Assembly (NCBI RefSeq): GCF_000204195.1
Contig: NZ_AFBG01000020.1
Span: 186,001 to 250,000 of the forward strand
Length of the DNA: 64,000 bases
Reading direction: 5' to 3'
Source of the DNA: Acidovorax radicis N35
GTDB lineage: Bacteria; Pseudomonadota; Gammaproteobacteria; Burkholderiales; Burkholderiaceae_C
Shown here: piece after piece, positions 46,472-55,135 of the stretch
How the letters are laid out: each line of letters opens with the position of its first letter
How positions within the stretch are numbered: position 1 is the stretch's first letter
Notes under the pieces: generated by a model
What the model saw: only the letters and a program-made list of their open reading frames with translations
The model's database searches: none
What the model was told of the DNA's origin: nothing
Translations under genes and position numbers: made by a program

Positions 46472-47548
46472 ATGAAGAACACCAAAACCAACTGGATCAT
46501 CGGCGCGGTCGCGCTGCTGGTGCTGCCGCTGATCCTGCAATCCTTCGGCAACGCCTGGGTGCGCATTGCCGACCTGGCGCTGCTGTATGTGCTGCTGGCC
46601 CTGGGCCTGAACATCGTGGTCGGCTACGCCGGCCTGCTGGACCTGGGCTATGTGGCGTTCTACGCCGTGGGCGCCTACCTGTTTGCCTTGATGGCTTCGC
46701 CGCACCTTGCGGACAACTTTGCGGCCTTTGCCGCCATGTTCCCCAACGGCCTGCACACCTCGCTGTGGCTGGTCATACCGTTGGCGGCCTTGCTGGCGGC
46801 GTTCTTCGGGGCGCTGCTGGGGGCGCCCACGCTCAAGCTGCGCGGCGACTACCTGGCCATCGTGACGCTCGGCTTCGGTGAAATCGTCCGTATTTTCTTG
46901 AACAACCTGGACCATCCCGCCAACCTGACCAACGGACCCAAGGGCCTGGGCCAGATCGATTCGGTCAAGATCTTCGGGCTGGACTTGGGCAAGCGCCTGG
47001 AGTTGTTCGGCTTCGACATCAGCTCGGTCACGCTGTATTACTACCTGTTCCTGATCCTGGTGGTGGTGTCCATCGTGATCTGCTATCGCTTGCAGGATTC
47101 GCGCATTGGCCGCGCCTGGATGGCCATCCGCGAGGACGAGATCGCCGCCAAGGCCATGGGCATCAACACCCGCAACATGAAGCTGCTGGCTTTTGGCATG
47201 GGCGCCTCGTTTGGCGGCGTGTCGGGCGCCATGTTCGGTGCGTTCCAGGGCTTCGTGTCGCCCGAGTCGTTCAGCCTGATGGAGTCGGTCATGATCGTCG
47301 CCATGGTGGTGCTGGGCGGTATTGGCCACATCCCTGGCGTGATCCTGGGTGCCGTGCTGCTGTCGGCCCTGCCCGAAGTGCTGCGCTATGTGGCGGGCCC
47401 GCTGCAGGCCATGACGGACGGCCGTCTGGACTCCGCCATCCTGCGCCAGCTGCTGATTGCGCTGGCCATGATCATCATCATGCTGTTGCGTCCCCGTGGT
47501 CTGTGGCCTGCGCCCGACCATGGCAAGAGCCTCACGCAGAAGACCTGA
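46472..47548 (+). CDS. livM: branched-chain amino-acid ABC transporter permease LivM
   Basis: A 358-residue membrane permease, partner of LivH. Motifs LALGLNIVVGYAGLLDLGYVAFYAVGAY and GRAWMAIREDEIAAKAMGIN (the EAA-like loop that docks to the ATPases) are present. ATG 46472 (MKNTKTNWIIG) follows livH after 13 bp, with GAGGAG upstream. A long hydrophilic periplasmic loop between helices is normal for the family. Confidence 0.95.
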   Translation: MKNTKTNWIIGAVALLVLPLILQSFGNAWVRIADLALLYVLLALGLNIVVGYAGLLDLGYVAFYAVGAYLFALMASPHLADNFAAFAAMFPNGLHTSLWLVIPLAALLAAFFGALLGAPTLKLRGDYLAIVTLGFGEIVRIFLNNLDHPANLTNGPKGLGQIDSVKIFGLDLGKRLELFGFDISSVTLYYYLFLILVVVSIVICYRLQDSRIGRAWMAIREDEIAAKAMGINTRNMKLLAFGMGASFGGVSGAMFGAFQGFVSPESFSLMESVMIVAMVVLGGIGHIPGVILGAVLLSALPEVLRYVAGPLQAMTDGRLDSAILRQLLIALAMIIIMLLRPRGLWPAPDHGKSLTQKT

Positions 47549-47568
47549 ACACCGCAGAAAGTTAGAAC

Positions 47569-48363
47569 ATGGCAGAGAACATCAAGAATTCGGCCAACGA
47601 CGTGGTGCTGAAGGTTGCAGGCATTTCCAAGCGTTTTGGTGGCCTGCAAGCCCTCTCCGACGTGGGCATCACCATCGAGCGTGGCCAGGTCTATGGCCTG
47701 ATCGGCCCCAATGGGGCTGGCAAGACCACTTTCTTCAACGTGATCACGGGTCTTTACACGCCCGACAGTGGCACTTTCGAACTGGCCGGCAAACCCTACG
47801 AGCCCACGGCTGTCCATGAAGTGGCCAAGGCGGGCATTGCGCGCACCTTCCAGAACATCCGCCTGTTTGCAGAAATGACGGCGCTGGAAAACGTGATGGT
47901 GGGCCGCCACATCCGCACCAAGTCCGGCCTGCTGGGCGCCGTGTTGCGCACCAAGGGCTTCAAGGAAGAGGAGGCTGCCATCGCCAAGCGTGCGCAGGAA
48001 CTGCTCGACTACGTGGGCATTGGCAAGTTTGCCGACTACAAGGCGCGTACCCTCTCCTACGGCGACCAGCGCCGCCTGGAGATTGCCCGTGCACTGGCCA
48101 CCGATCCGCAACTGATCGCGCTCGACGAGCCCGCTGCGGGCATGAACGCCACCGAAAAGGTGCTGCTGCGCGAGCTGATTGACCGCATCCGCAACGACAA
48201 CCGCACCATCTTGCTCATCGAGCATGACGTGAAGCTGGTGATGGGCCTGTGCGACCGCGTGACGGTGCTCGACTACGGCAAGCAGATCGCCGAAGGCACG
48301 CCTGCCACCGTGCAGAAGAACGAAAAAGTGATTGAGGCCTATCTGGGCACCGGAGGACATTGA
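47569..48363 (+). CDS. livG: branched-chain amino-acid ABC transporter ATPase LivG
   Basis: A 264-residue ATPase subunit. Walker A GPNGAGKTT, signature LSYGDQRRLEIARALA, Walker B LIALDEPAAGMN, and the switch His in IEHD. LivG ATPases carry a characteristic extra helical segment, seen here around VGRHIRTKSGLLGAVLRTKG. ATG 47569 gives MAENIKNSANDVV. It is coupled closely to livF, two bases between stop and start. Confidence 0.95.
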   Translation: MAENIKNSANDVVLKVAGISKRFGGLQALSDVGITIERGQVYGLIGPNGAGKTTFFNVITGLYTPDSGTFELAGKPYEPTAVHEVAKAGIARTFQNIRLFAEMTALENVMVGRHIRTKSGLLGAVLRTKGFKEEEAAIAKRAQELLDYVGIGKFADYKARTLSYGDQRRLEIARALATDPQLIALDEPAAGMNATEKVLLRELIDRIRNDNRTILLIEHDVKLVMGLCDRVTVLDYGKQIAEGTPATVQKNEKVIEAYLGTGGH

Positions 48364-48365
48364 GA

Positions 48366-49094
48366 ATGGCCGAAAAATCCAATAAGGTACTGCTGCAGGT
48401 CAAGGGACTGAAAGTGGCCTACGGCGGTATCCAGGCCGTCAAGGGCGTGGACTTTGAAGTGCGCGAGGGTGAACTGGTCTCGCTGATCGGCTCCAACGGC
48501 GCCGGCAAGACCACCACCATGAAGGCCATCACCGGCACCCTGGGCATGAACGATGGCAGCATCGAGTACCTGGGCGAGAGCATCAAGGGAAAGGGCGCCT
48601 GGGACCTGGTGAAGAAGGGCCTGGTGATGGTGCCGGAAGGCCGTGGCGTGTTCGCCCGCATGACCATTACCGAAAACCTGCAGATGGGCGCCTACACGCG
48701 CCGCGACAAGGCGGGCATCCTGGCCGACATCGAAAAGATGTTCACCATCTTCCCGCGCCTGCGTGAACGCAAGGACCAGTTGGCGGGCACCATGTCGGGC
48801 GGTGAACAGCAGATGCTGGCCATGGGCCGTGCGCTGATGAGCCAGCCCAAGGTGCTGCTGCTGGACGAGCCCTCCATGGGCCTGTCGCCCATCATGGTGG
48901 ACAAGATCTTTGAAGTGGTGCGTGACGTGTACGCCCTGGGGGTGACCATCTTGCTGGTGGAGCAGAACGCCAGCCGTGCGCTGGCGATTGCCGACCGTGG
49001 CTACGTGATGGAGTCCGGCCTGATCACCATGTCGGGCCCGGGCCAGCAACTGCTCAACGACCCCAAGGTGCGCGCAGCCTACCTGGGCGAGTAA
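48366..49094 (+). CDS. livF: branched-chain amino-acid ABC transporter ATPase LivF
   Basis: A 242-residue ATPase subunit. Walker A GSNGAGKTT, signature MSGGEQQMLAMGRALM, Walker B VLLLDEPSMGLSPIM, and VEQN as the switch region. ATG 48366 lies just past the livG stop, with GGAGGA upstream. The operon ends here with a strong terminator; no periplasmic binding protein gene (livK) is present in the window, so it must be encoded elsewhere. Confidence 0.95.
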   Translation: MAEKSNKVLLQVKGLKVAYGGIQAVKGVDFEVREGELVSLIGSNGAGKTTTMKAITGTLGMNDGSIEYLGESIKGKGAWDLVKKGLVMVPEGRGVFARMTITENLQMGAYTRRDKAGILADIEKMFTIFPRLRERKDQLAGTMSGGEQQMLAMGRALMSQPKVLLLDEPSMGLSPIMVDKIFEVVRDVYALGVTILLVEQNASRALAIADRGYVMESGLITMSGPGQQLLNDPKVRAAYLGE

Positions 49095-49152
49095 GCCAAC
49101 GCCAGCGTCCGGCCATCCGGCCGTCTGGGCGCTGGCAAAGGTGGGTTCATGC

Positions 49153-49183
49153 AAGGCACTGCCATGTGGCAGTGCCTTTTTTT
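49153..49183 (+). terminator. rho-independent terminator of liv operon
   Basis: AAGGCACTGCC-ATGT-GGCAGTGCCTT then T-run. The 11-bp perfect stem lies ~60 bp after livF. Confidence 0.93.
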
Positions 49184-49214
49184 ATGGTGCGCAGATTTTC
49201 GATTCATGCAGTGG

Positions 49215-49280
49215 TTGCTATATTTTTTATAGCTATTGACGAATGTGTATCCAGCGCCGGGCACCAATTTTGTTCATAAT
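49215..49280 (+). repeat. dispersed palindromic element, copy A11 (intergenic)
   Basis: TTGCTATATTTTTTATAGC, TATTGACGAATGTGTATCCAGCG, CCGGGCACC, AATTTTGTTCATAAT. It lies ~50 bp before the DUF486 gene and may cover its promoter. Confidence 0.85.
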
Positions 49281-49327
49281 TTGCTGCTGTCCAGCCGCCC
49301 ACCCGTCCACCTACCGCCCGTCGTTGC

Positions 49328-49696
49328 ATGTCGATGAACTTCCTGCAATCCTTGCCCATCCCGCTCCAGACCGTGTTGCTGCTGGTGGCCAGCAACGTCT
49401 TCATGACCTTTGCCTGGTACGGGCACCTCAAGAACCTGGCCACTTCACCCTGGTACACCGCAGCGCTGGTGAGCTGGGGCATCGCGCTGTTTGAATACCT
49501 GCTGCAGGTGCCTGCCAACCGCATCGGCTTCACGCAGTTCAATGTCGGGCAGCTCAAGATCATGCAGGAGGTGATCACGCTGGCGGTGTTTGTGCCGTTT
49601 GCGGTGTTCTACATGGGCCAGCCGCTCAAATGGGACTATCTCTGGGCGGGGCTGTGCCTGGTGGGGGCGGTGTATTTCATTTTCCGCGGCGCCTGA
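49328..49696 (+). CDS. DUF486 family small membrane protein
   Basis: A 122-residue inner-membrane protein with four hydrophobic helices, matching DUF486, a DMT-superfamily relative. Conserved-looking parts are NVFMTFAWYGHLKN, EYLLQVPANRIG and FTQFNVGQLKIMQEVITL. It is probably a small dimeric transporter; the substrate is unknown. ATG 49328 and ATG 49334 are both possible starts. It stands alone after the liv terminator and a dispersed element copy. Confidence 0.85.
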   Translation: MSMNFLQSLPIPLQTVLLLVASNVFMTFAWYGHLKNLATSPWYTAALVSWGIALFEYLLQVPANRIGFTQFNVGQLKIMQEVITLAVFVPFAVFYMGQPLKWDYLWAGLCLVGAVYFIFRGA

Positions 49697-49857
49697 TCGA
49701 GAAGAGAAAGAAGGCGCGTGGTGCCCTGCATTCGCGCGCGTGCCCCGTGGTCGAGAGGCGGGGACACCCGGTTAAACTCGCCCGGTCACCAAAAAGTCAT
49801 GCCAATGTCATGGCTTTGCCTCTTTTTCAAAAAATCGATCCCGATCCAGGAGCCCCC

Positions 49858-50505
49858 ATGCTGTTTGCCAAGCTGTTGCCACGCGAAGGCAATTTTTTCG
49901 AAATGTTCAACCAGCATGCGGACCGCATCGTCGAGGCGGCCAGGGCTTTCTCGCAACTGGTGGCCAACTACAACGACCCGCACCTGCGTGACAAGTACAA
50001 CCAGGACGTGGACAACGCCGAACGTGCCGCTGACCGCGTGACGCACGAAGTGAACAAGGCCATCCACAAGACCTTCATCACCCCCATTGACCGTGAGCAG
50101 ATTCACACGCTGATCAACACGATGGACGATGTGGCCGACCTGATCCAGGACTCTGCCGAGACCATGGCGCTGTACGACGTGCGCCACATGACGGAAGAGA
50201 TCACGCGCCTCACGGACCTCAGCCTCAAGTGCTGTGAACGCCTGCGCGATGCCGTCAAACTGCTCGACAAGATCGCCGACCCGGCCGTGGCCGAGGCCGC
50301 ACTCAAGACCTGCGAAGAGATCGACAAGCTCGAATCCGACGCGGACCGCGTGATGCGCAGCGCCATGAGCAAGCTCTTCCGCGAAGAGCCCGATGTGCGC
50401 GAGGTGATCAAGCTCAAGGCCATTTACGAGCTGCTGGAGACCATCACCGACAAGTGCGAGGACGTGGCCAATTGCATCGAGGGCATCGTCCTCGAAAACT
50501 CCTGA
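49858..50505 (+). CDS. DUF47 PhoU-like regulator of phosphate transport
   Basis: A 215-residue all-helical protein of the DUF47 family (related to PhoU and TIGR00153). It reads MLFAKLLPREGNFFEMFNQHA at the start, and metal-binding acidic motifs such as NTMDDVADLIQDSAE and EEIDKLESDADRV are visible. Genes of this type almost always precede a PiT phosphate transporter, as here (18 bp), and are thought to control its activity. ATG 49858 has AGGAG six bases upstream; the longer open frame is not family-like. Confidence 0.9.
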   Translation: MLFAKLLPREGNFFEMFNQHADRIVEAARAFSQLVANYNDPHLRDKYNQDVDNAERAADRVTHEVNKAIHKTFITPIDREQIHTLINTMDDVADLIQDSAETMALYDVRHMTEEITRLTDLSLKCCERLRDAVKLLDKIADPAVAEAALKTCEEIDKLESDADRVMRSAMSKLFREEPDVREVIKLKAIYELLETITDKCEDVANCIEGIVLENS

Positions 50506-50523
50506 TCCGGCGGGCTGACCAGC

Positions 50524-51534
50524 ATGGAAACCGTACAAACGGCCCTCTGGGTTGTGGTCCTGCTCGTGGCGCTGGCGATCCTGTTCGACTTCATGAACGG
50601 GTTCCACGACGCCGCCAATTCGATTGCCACGGTGGTCTCCACCGGGGTGCTCAAGCCTGCACAGGCCGTGCTGTTCGCTGCGTTCTTCAACTTCGTGGCG
50701 ATCTTCGTCTTTCACCTGAGCGTGGCTGCCACGGTGGGCAAAGGCATTGTGCAGCCTGGCATCGTGGATACGCATGTGGTGTTCGGCGCTTTGGTGGGTG
50801 CCATCACCTGGAATGTGATCACCTGGTACTACGGCATCCCCAGCAGTTCTTCGCATGCGCTGATCGGTGGCATCGTGGGGGCCGTGATTGCCAAGGCGGG
50901 GGCCGGTGCCCTGGTGTCCGCCGGCATTCTCAAGACGGTGGCGTTCATCTTTGTTTCGCCGCTGCTGGGCTTTGCGCTCGGCTCTCTGATGATGGTGGGC
51001 GTTGCGTGGATCTTCCGGCGGGCGCGGCCCAGCAAGGTGGACAAGTGGTTCCGCCGGCTGCAGCTGGTGTCTGCAGGGGCCTACAGCCTGGGCCACGGTG
51101 GCAATGACGCCCAGAAGACCATCGGGATCATCTGGCTGCTGCTGATAGCGACGGGGTACTCCTCCGCATCCGACGCGTCGCCCCCCACGTGGACCATTGT
51201 GAGCTGCTATGTGGCCATTGGCCTCGGGACCATGTTCGGCGGCTGGCGCATCGTGAAGACCATGGGCCAGAAGATCACCAAGCTCAAGCCCGTGGGCGGC
51301 TTCTGTGCCGAAACAGGTGGGGCGCTGACACTGTTCCTGGCGACCACGCTGGGCATTCCGGTGTCCACCACCCATACCATCACGGGTGCCATCGTGGGCG
51401 TTGGCTCCACCCAGCGCGCCAGCGCCGTGCGCTGGGGCGTGGCGGGCAACATCGTCTGGGCCTGGATACTGACCATTCCGGCCAGCGCGTTTGTGGCCGC
51501 CGTGGCGTACTGGATCAGCCTGCAGATGTTCTGA
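50524..51534 (+). CDS. pit: PiT-family inorganic phosphate transporter
   Basis: A 336-residue low-affinity phosphate permease driven by the proton gradient, transporting metal-phosphate. The two signature repeats are FDFMNGFHDAANSIATVV and SLGHGGNDAQKTIGII. Ten hydrophobic helices are predicted. It is co-transcribed with the DUF47 gene. Together with the Na/phosphate cotransporter at 13921-15576, the window encodes two separate phosphate uptake routes. A copy of the dispersed element and a strong terminator follow. Confidence 0.95.
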   Translation: METVQTALWVVVLLVALAILFDFMNGFHDAANSIATVVSTGVLKPAQAVLFAAFFNFVAIFVFHLSVAATVGKGIVQPGIVDTHVVFGALVGAITWNVITWYYGIPSSSSHALIGGIVGAVIAKAGAGALVSAGILKTVAFIFVSPLLGFALGSLMMVGVAWIFRRARPSKVDKWFRRLQLVSAGAYSLGHGGNDAQKTIGIIWLLLIATGYSSASDASPPTWTIVSCYVAIGLGTMFGGWRIVKTMGQKITKLKPVGGFCAETGGALTLFLATTLGIPVSTTHTITGAIVGVGSTQRASAVRWGVAGNIVWAWILTIPASAFVAAVAYWISLQMF

Positions 51535-51550
51535 GGGGCAAAATTCCCGG

Positions 51551-51594
51551 ATAGCTATAAAATATATAGCTAGTCAGGCAATATGGATAAGCGA
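51551..51594 (+). repeat. dispersed palindromic element, copy A12 (partial, intergenic)
   Basis: TAGCTATAAAATATATAGCTAG, then GTCAGGCAATATGGATAAGCG. The 3' tail is replaced by a terminator hairpin. Confidence 0.75.
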
Positions 51595-51630
51595 AAACGC
51601 CCCATTGAATGCAAATTCAATGGGGCGTTT
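51595..51630. terminator. terminator between pit and TM2 gene
   Basis: AAACGCCCCATTGAAT-GCAA-ATTCAATGGGGCGTTT, a perfect 16-bp stem. Convergent genes flank it, so it can serve both directions. Confidence 0.92.
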
Positions 51631-51648
51631 GCTTGGGAGCCTGTGAGG

Positions 51649-52095
51649 TCACTGCGAGATCTTGCGGGCTTCCTCGATCTGGTACTCGAAATACCGCTGA
51701 AAGCTGAACGCGAGGCTGGCCATCAGCACGGCGGTACCGACCATCAGCGAAACCACGATGGCGCCGATGGTGATCCATTGGGTCCTGCCCGCCGGGGCGT
51801 CGGGTGCGGCCGTGGGGTTGTAGCGTGCGTTCCAGGCCTCAGGCGTCTTGAGCGCAAACAGGATGGCCTGCAATGCGCAGCCCGCAATCGTGAAGCCGAG
51901 CAGGGGAATCAGCATCCAGCTGTAGTGGTCGTCCTGGCCCAGCTGCTGCACACGCTGGATACCGTAAATGCCCAGCGCCGTCGGGATCGGTAGCAGCCAT
52001 CCCAGCATGTCGGTAAGCCCGTGCAGGTAGAAACGGTGCAGGCCCAGCGGCCCGCCCACGAAGGCGAGCCAGGCCGCCAGAGTTTTGTTTTTCAT
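51649..52095 (-). CDS. TM2-domain membrane protein
   Basis: A 148-residue inner-membrane protein. The N-terminal TM2 signature is AAWLAFVGGPLGLHRFYLHG. Three or four hydrophobic segments follow, ending with VSLMVGTAVLMASLAFSFQ and a short charged tail. TM2 proteins are widespread and of unknown function. ATG 52095 gives MKNKTLAAWL. It is upstream-neighboured by the GNAT gene on the same strand, 95 bp away. Confidence 0.85.
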   Translation of the reverse strand: MKNKTLAAWLAFVGGPLGLHRFYLHGLTDMLGWLLPIPTALGIYGIQRVQQLGQDDHYSWMLIPLLGFTIAGCALQAILFALKTPEAWNARYNPTAAPDAPAGRTQWITIGAIVVSLMVGTAVLMASLAFSFQRYFEYQIEEARKISQ

Positions 52096-52190
52096 GGGGC
52101 ATTATTCATCGTCGGGTCGCCCCGAGATGAACAAGTGGTCTCCTTTGGAGGGGCTGCAACCCGCGCCGCTGGGGCGCATGGAGGCTGTTT

Positions 52191-52712
52191 TCATTCCGGC
52201 GAAGTGGTATCGCCCGCGCCCAGGGTTTTTTCCATGAGCACGATGTCGCGCCAGGCGCCGAACTTCCAGCCCACCGAACGCATCACGCCCACATCGGTAA
52301 AACCCAGTGCCCGGTGCACGCCGATCGATCCCGCGTTGGCCGAATCGCCAATGACGGCCAGCAGCTTGCGCACACCAGCCGCTTCGGCCTGCGTAGCCAG
52401 CTCGGCCAGCAGCGTGCGGCCCAGGCCCATGCCACGGGCGCTGTCGGCGACATAGATCGAATCCTCTGCCGAGAAGCGGTAGGCCGGGCGTGGCTTGAAC
52501 CAGTTGGCATAGGCATAGCCGAGCACCTGGCCGTCTTGCTCGGCCACCAGCCAGGGAAGGCCACGTGCCAGCACATCGGCGCGGCGGCCTGTCATGTCGG
52601 CCTCCGATGGGGGGTCGATCTCGAACGTGCCCGTGCCGTGGAGCACGTGGTGTTGGTAAATGGCCGTGATGGCCGGAATATCGCTGTCGGTGCTGGGGCG
52701 GATGGTAGGCAT
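52191..52712 (-). CDS. GNAT N-acetyltransferase (phosphinothricin/methionine-sulfone type)
   Basis: A 173-residue acetyl-CoA-dependent N-acetyltransferase of the Pat/MddA/YncA group. The N-terminus IRPSTDSDIPAITAIYQHHV, the GTGTFEIDPPS segment, the CoA-binding RGMGLGRTLLAEL and the C-terminal GVHRALGFTDVGVM match. The usual role is acetylation of toxic amino-acid analogues such as methionine sulfone or phosphinothricin. It is divergent from rpsP, with 132 bp between. Confidence 0.9.
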   Translation of the reverse strand: MPTIRPSTDSDIPAITAIYQHHVLHGTGTFEIDPPSEADMTGRRADVLARGLPWLVAEQDGQVLGYAYANWFKPRPAYRFSAEDSIYVADSARGMGLGRTLLAELATQAEAAGVRKLLAVIGDSANAGSIGVHRALGFTDVGVMRSVGWKFGAWRDIVLMEKTLGAGDTTSPE

Positions 52713-52725
52713 TGGAGGAAATGGA

Positions 52726-52731
52726 TATAAT
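52726..52731 (+). promoter_or_regulatory. -10 element for rpsP
   Basis: TATAAT ~115 bp before rpsP, in the gap after the GNAT gene. No good -35 is seen at 17 bp. The following leader is ~105 nt. Confidence 0.5.
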
Positions 52732-52844
52732 CGCGGGCTTTGCAGCGTGTCGCTGGCCGGGTGGCCATGTCGCGTGTCTCAAGCGTTGCGAACACTGTGG
52801 CTCAAGGCAAATGTTGCCGGAGTTCACCACCCGAAGGATAAATC

Positions 52845-53096
52845 ATGGTCGTCATTCGACTCTCTCGCGGCGGCTCCAAGGGCCGTCCTTTCTTCAATAT
52901 CGTCGTTGCTGACAAGCGCGTGCGCCGCGATGGCCGCTTCATCGAGCGCATCGGCTTCTACAACCCCACCGCCAAGGAAACCGAAGAAGGCCTGCGCATC
53001 GTGCAAGACCGTCTGACCTATTGGCAGAGCGTGGGCGCCCAGTCCTCGCCCACCGTGGATCGCCTGATCAAGCAAGCCGCCAAGAAGGCTGCTTAA
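52845..53096 (+). CDS. rpsP: 30S ribosomal protein S16
   Basis: An 83-residue small-subunit protein. [20 protein letters not shown] and [14 protein letters not shown] are the family signature. First gene of rpsP-rimM-trmD-rplS. A perfect long hairpin with T-run separates it from rimM. Confidence 0.98.
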   Translation: MVVIRLSRGGSKGRPFFNIVVADKRVRRDGRFIERIGFYNPTAKETEEGLRIVQDRLTYWQSVGAQSSPTVDRLIKQAAKKAA

Positions 53097-53105
53097 AGCT
53101 CCCTG

Positions 53106-53150
53106 AAAAGGGCGGGTTTCGTCGGCATGCCTGACGGAACCCGCCCTTTT
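53106..53150 (+). terminator. strong terminator between rpsP and rimM
   Basis: AAAAGGGCGGGTT pairs perfectly with AACCCGCCCTTTT, and the stem extends by TCGTC/GACGG to ~18 bp around a 9-nt loop. It ends in TTTT and starts 10 bp after the rpsP stop, so it should stop much of the transcription before rimM. Confidence 0.88.
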
Positions 53151-53170
53151 CCTATTCTGGAATCACCGCC

Positions 53171-53740
53171 ATGGCCACCAACCTGACTCTCGAACCCGCA
53201 GAGCTGCCCGCCGATGCTATTGAAGTGGGGCGCATTGCCGATGCCTGGGGCGTCAAGGGCTGGTTCAAGGTGCTGTCGCACAGCAGCAGTCCCGAGGCGC
53301 TGTTTTCGTCGAAGCGCTGGTACCTGCAGCCCTCGGAGCGCGGCGCCAAGACGTTTGCTGGCACCGTGTTGTTGTCCATCCGCCAGGCCAAGGACCATTC
53401 GGACACCGTGGTCGCCTGGGCCCAGGGCATTGATGACCGCGACGCGGCCGAAGCCCTCCGCGGCGCGCGCATCTTTGTGCCACGCTCCAGCTTTCCGTCC
53501 ACCACAGAAGATGAGTACTACTGGGTCGATCTGATTGGTCTTGAGGTCGTCAACCGCGAAGGCGTGGCGCTGGGGCAGGTGCAGGAGCTGATGTCCACTG
53601 GCCCCCAGACCGTGCTGGTGCTGGCCTACGAACAGGACGGCAAGGCGCAGGAGCGCATGATTCCTTTTGTCTCTGCCTTTGTCGACAAGGTGGACTTGGC
53701 CGAAAAACGCATCACCGTGGACTGGCAACCCGACTACTGA
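53171..53740 (+). CDS. rimM: ribosome maturation factor RimM
   Basis: A 189-residue factor that binds S19 in the 30S head and helps late 16S processing. The N-terminal beta-barrel has VGRIADAWGVKGWFKV, and the C-terminal PRC barrel has DEYYWVDLIGLEVVNREG. ATG 53171 gives MATNLTLEPAEL. It follows rpsP after the terminator, and trmD begins 28 bp later. Confidence 0.96.
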   Translation: MATNLTLEPAELPADAIEVGRIADAWGVKGWFKVLSHSSSPEALFSSKRWYLQPSERGAKTFAGTVLLSIRQAKDHSDTVVAWAQGIDDRDAAEALRGARIFVPRSSFPSTTEDEYYWVDLIGLEVVNREGVALGQVQELMSTGPQTVLVLAYEQDGKAQERMIPFVSAFVDKVDLAEKRITVDWQPDY

Positions 53741-53768
53741 TCGGCACGCACTGACCGCGCCGCGCACC

Positions 53769-54527
53769 ATGCGCTTTGACATTCTCACCCTGTTTCCCGA
53801 GCTGTTTGCGCCGTTCCTGGCCAGCGGTGTGACCCGCCGCGCGTATGCCGGCGGCCAAGTCGATGTGCGCCTGTGGAACCCGCGTGACTACGCCGATGGC
53901 AATTACCGCCGTGTCGACGACAGGCCCTTTGGCGGTGGGCCGGGAATGGTGATGCTGGCCGAGCCCCTGGCACGGTGCCTTGCGGCCATCCGGGCCGAGC
54001 GTGGCGAGGCCGAAGGCAGCCCGGTGCCGCTGGTCCTTTTTTCGCCCATTGGCGAGACGCTGAACCATGCTGCCGTGGAGCGCTGGTCTGCGAGTGCCGG
54101 TGCCATCCTTCTGTGCGGGCGCTATGAAGGCATTGACCAGCGTTTTATCGATGCCCATGTCGATCTGCAGATGAGTCTGGGGGATTTTGTGCTGTCGGGT
54201 GGCGAAATTGCCGCCATGGCCTTGCTGGACGCCGTGGCGCGCTTGCAGCCCGGCGTGCTCAATGACGAGGGCAGCCACCAGCTCGACAGCTTCAACCCGG
54301 CGCTCGATGGCCTGCTCGACTGTCCGCACTACACGCGCCCCGAAGAGTGGGCAGGCCAGCAGGTGCCTGCCGCACTGATGTCCGGCCACCATGCGCAGAT
54401 CGAGCGTTGGCGGCGTGACCAGCGCTTGGCCACCACGGCCCGGCACCGGCCTGACCTCATCGAGGCAGCGCGCAGAGCAGGGCATCTCGCCTCCGCCGAT
54501 GAAGCCGTATTGGCCAAGCTTGCCTGA
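53769..54527 (+). CDS. trmD: tRNA (guanine-N1)-methyltransferase
   Basis: A 252-residue SPOUT-class enzyme that makes m1G37 next to the anticodon and prevents frameshifting. [13 protein letters not shown] at the start, [14 protein letters not shown], the knot region [14 protein letters not shown], and [15 protein letters not shown] are diagnostic. ATG 53769 is chosen over upstream codons. The rplS promoter lies within its last codons. Confidence 0.97.
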   Translation: MRFDILTLFPELFAPFLASGVTRRAYAGGQVDVRLWNPRDYADGNYRRVDDRPFGGGPGMVMLAEPLARCLAAIRAERGEAEGSPVPLVLFSPIGETLNHAAVERWSASAGAILLCGRYEGIDQRFIDAHVDLQMSLGDFVLSGGEIAAMALLDAVARLQPGVLNDEGSHQLDSFNPALDGLLDCPHYTRPEEWAGQQVPAALMSGHHAQIERWRRDQRLATTARHRPDLIEAARRAGHLASADEAVLAKLA

Positions 54528-54538
54528 ATTGCTATAAT
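54510..54538 (+). promoter_or_regulatory. promoter for rplS
   Basis: TTGGCC (54510-54515), 17-bp spacer, TATAAT (54533-54538), overlapping the trmD stop. The ~110-nt leader before rplS may allow separate control of L19. Confidence 0.75.
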
Positions 54539-54655
54539 CAAAGGCTTTTCGATCCTCTGGCCGGCCGTTTTGACAGGGAGTTCTCCCGCAAAACACTGAG
54601 ACGTCAATCCCGACGCAGCCATTTTTGGCGCGGACAAGATCGTTGGATATCAAAC

Positions 54656-55045
54656 ATGAACCTGATTCAGACCCTGGAAGCGGAAGAAATCGCCCGCTTG
54701 AACAAGACCATCCCCGAATTCGCCCCGGGTGACACCGTCATCGTGAGCGTGAACGTGGTGGAAGGTACCCGCAAGCGCGTGCAGGCATACGAAGGCGTGG
54801 TGATTGCCAAGCGCAATCGTGGCCTGAACAGCGGCTTCACCGTGCGCAAGATCTCCAGCGGTGAAGGCGTGGAGCGTACGTTCCAGACCTACAGCCCGCT
54901 GATCGCCAGCATCGAAGTCAAGCGCCGTGGTGACGTGCGCCGTGCCAAGCTGTACTACCTGCGTGACCGCAGCGGCAAGTCGGCACGTATCAAGGAAAAG
55001 CTGCCTGCGCGTGCCAACAAGGTTGCAGCAGCCACCGCCTCATAA
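54656..55045 (+). CDS. rplS: 50S ribosomal protein L19
   Basis: A 129-residue protein at the 30S-50S interface. Family marks: [36 protein letters not shown] and [16 protein letters not shown]. Last gene of the rpsP operon, with an internal promoter and a terminator. Confidence 0.98.
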   Translation: MNLIQTLEAEEIARLNKTIPEFAPGDTVIVSVNVVEGTRKRVQAYEGVVIAKRNRGLNSGFTVRKISSGEGVERTFQTYSPLIASIEVKRRGDVRRAKLYYLRDRSGKSARIKEKLPARANKVAAATAS

Positions 55046-55064
55046 GGCGCAGGCTCAACCTGAC

Positions 55065-55098
55065 AAGCCGCTACAGCATCTGCCTGTAGCGGCTTTTT
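55065..55098 (+). terminator. rho-independent terminator of rplS
   Basis: AAGCCGCTACAG-CATCTGC-CTGTAGCGGCTT followed by TTTGT: a 12-bp perfect stem. Confidence 0.93.
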
Positions 55099-55135
55099 GT
55101 TTTTTGGCTATCTCGGCCTCGGCCTCGGCCCTTTT

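Noticed and set aside
55110-55132. TCGGCC short tandem repeat before the CoA pyrophosphatase gene
   Set aside because: About three units only, within what a GC-rich genome gives by chance.
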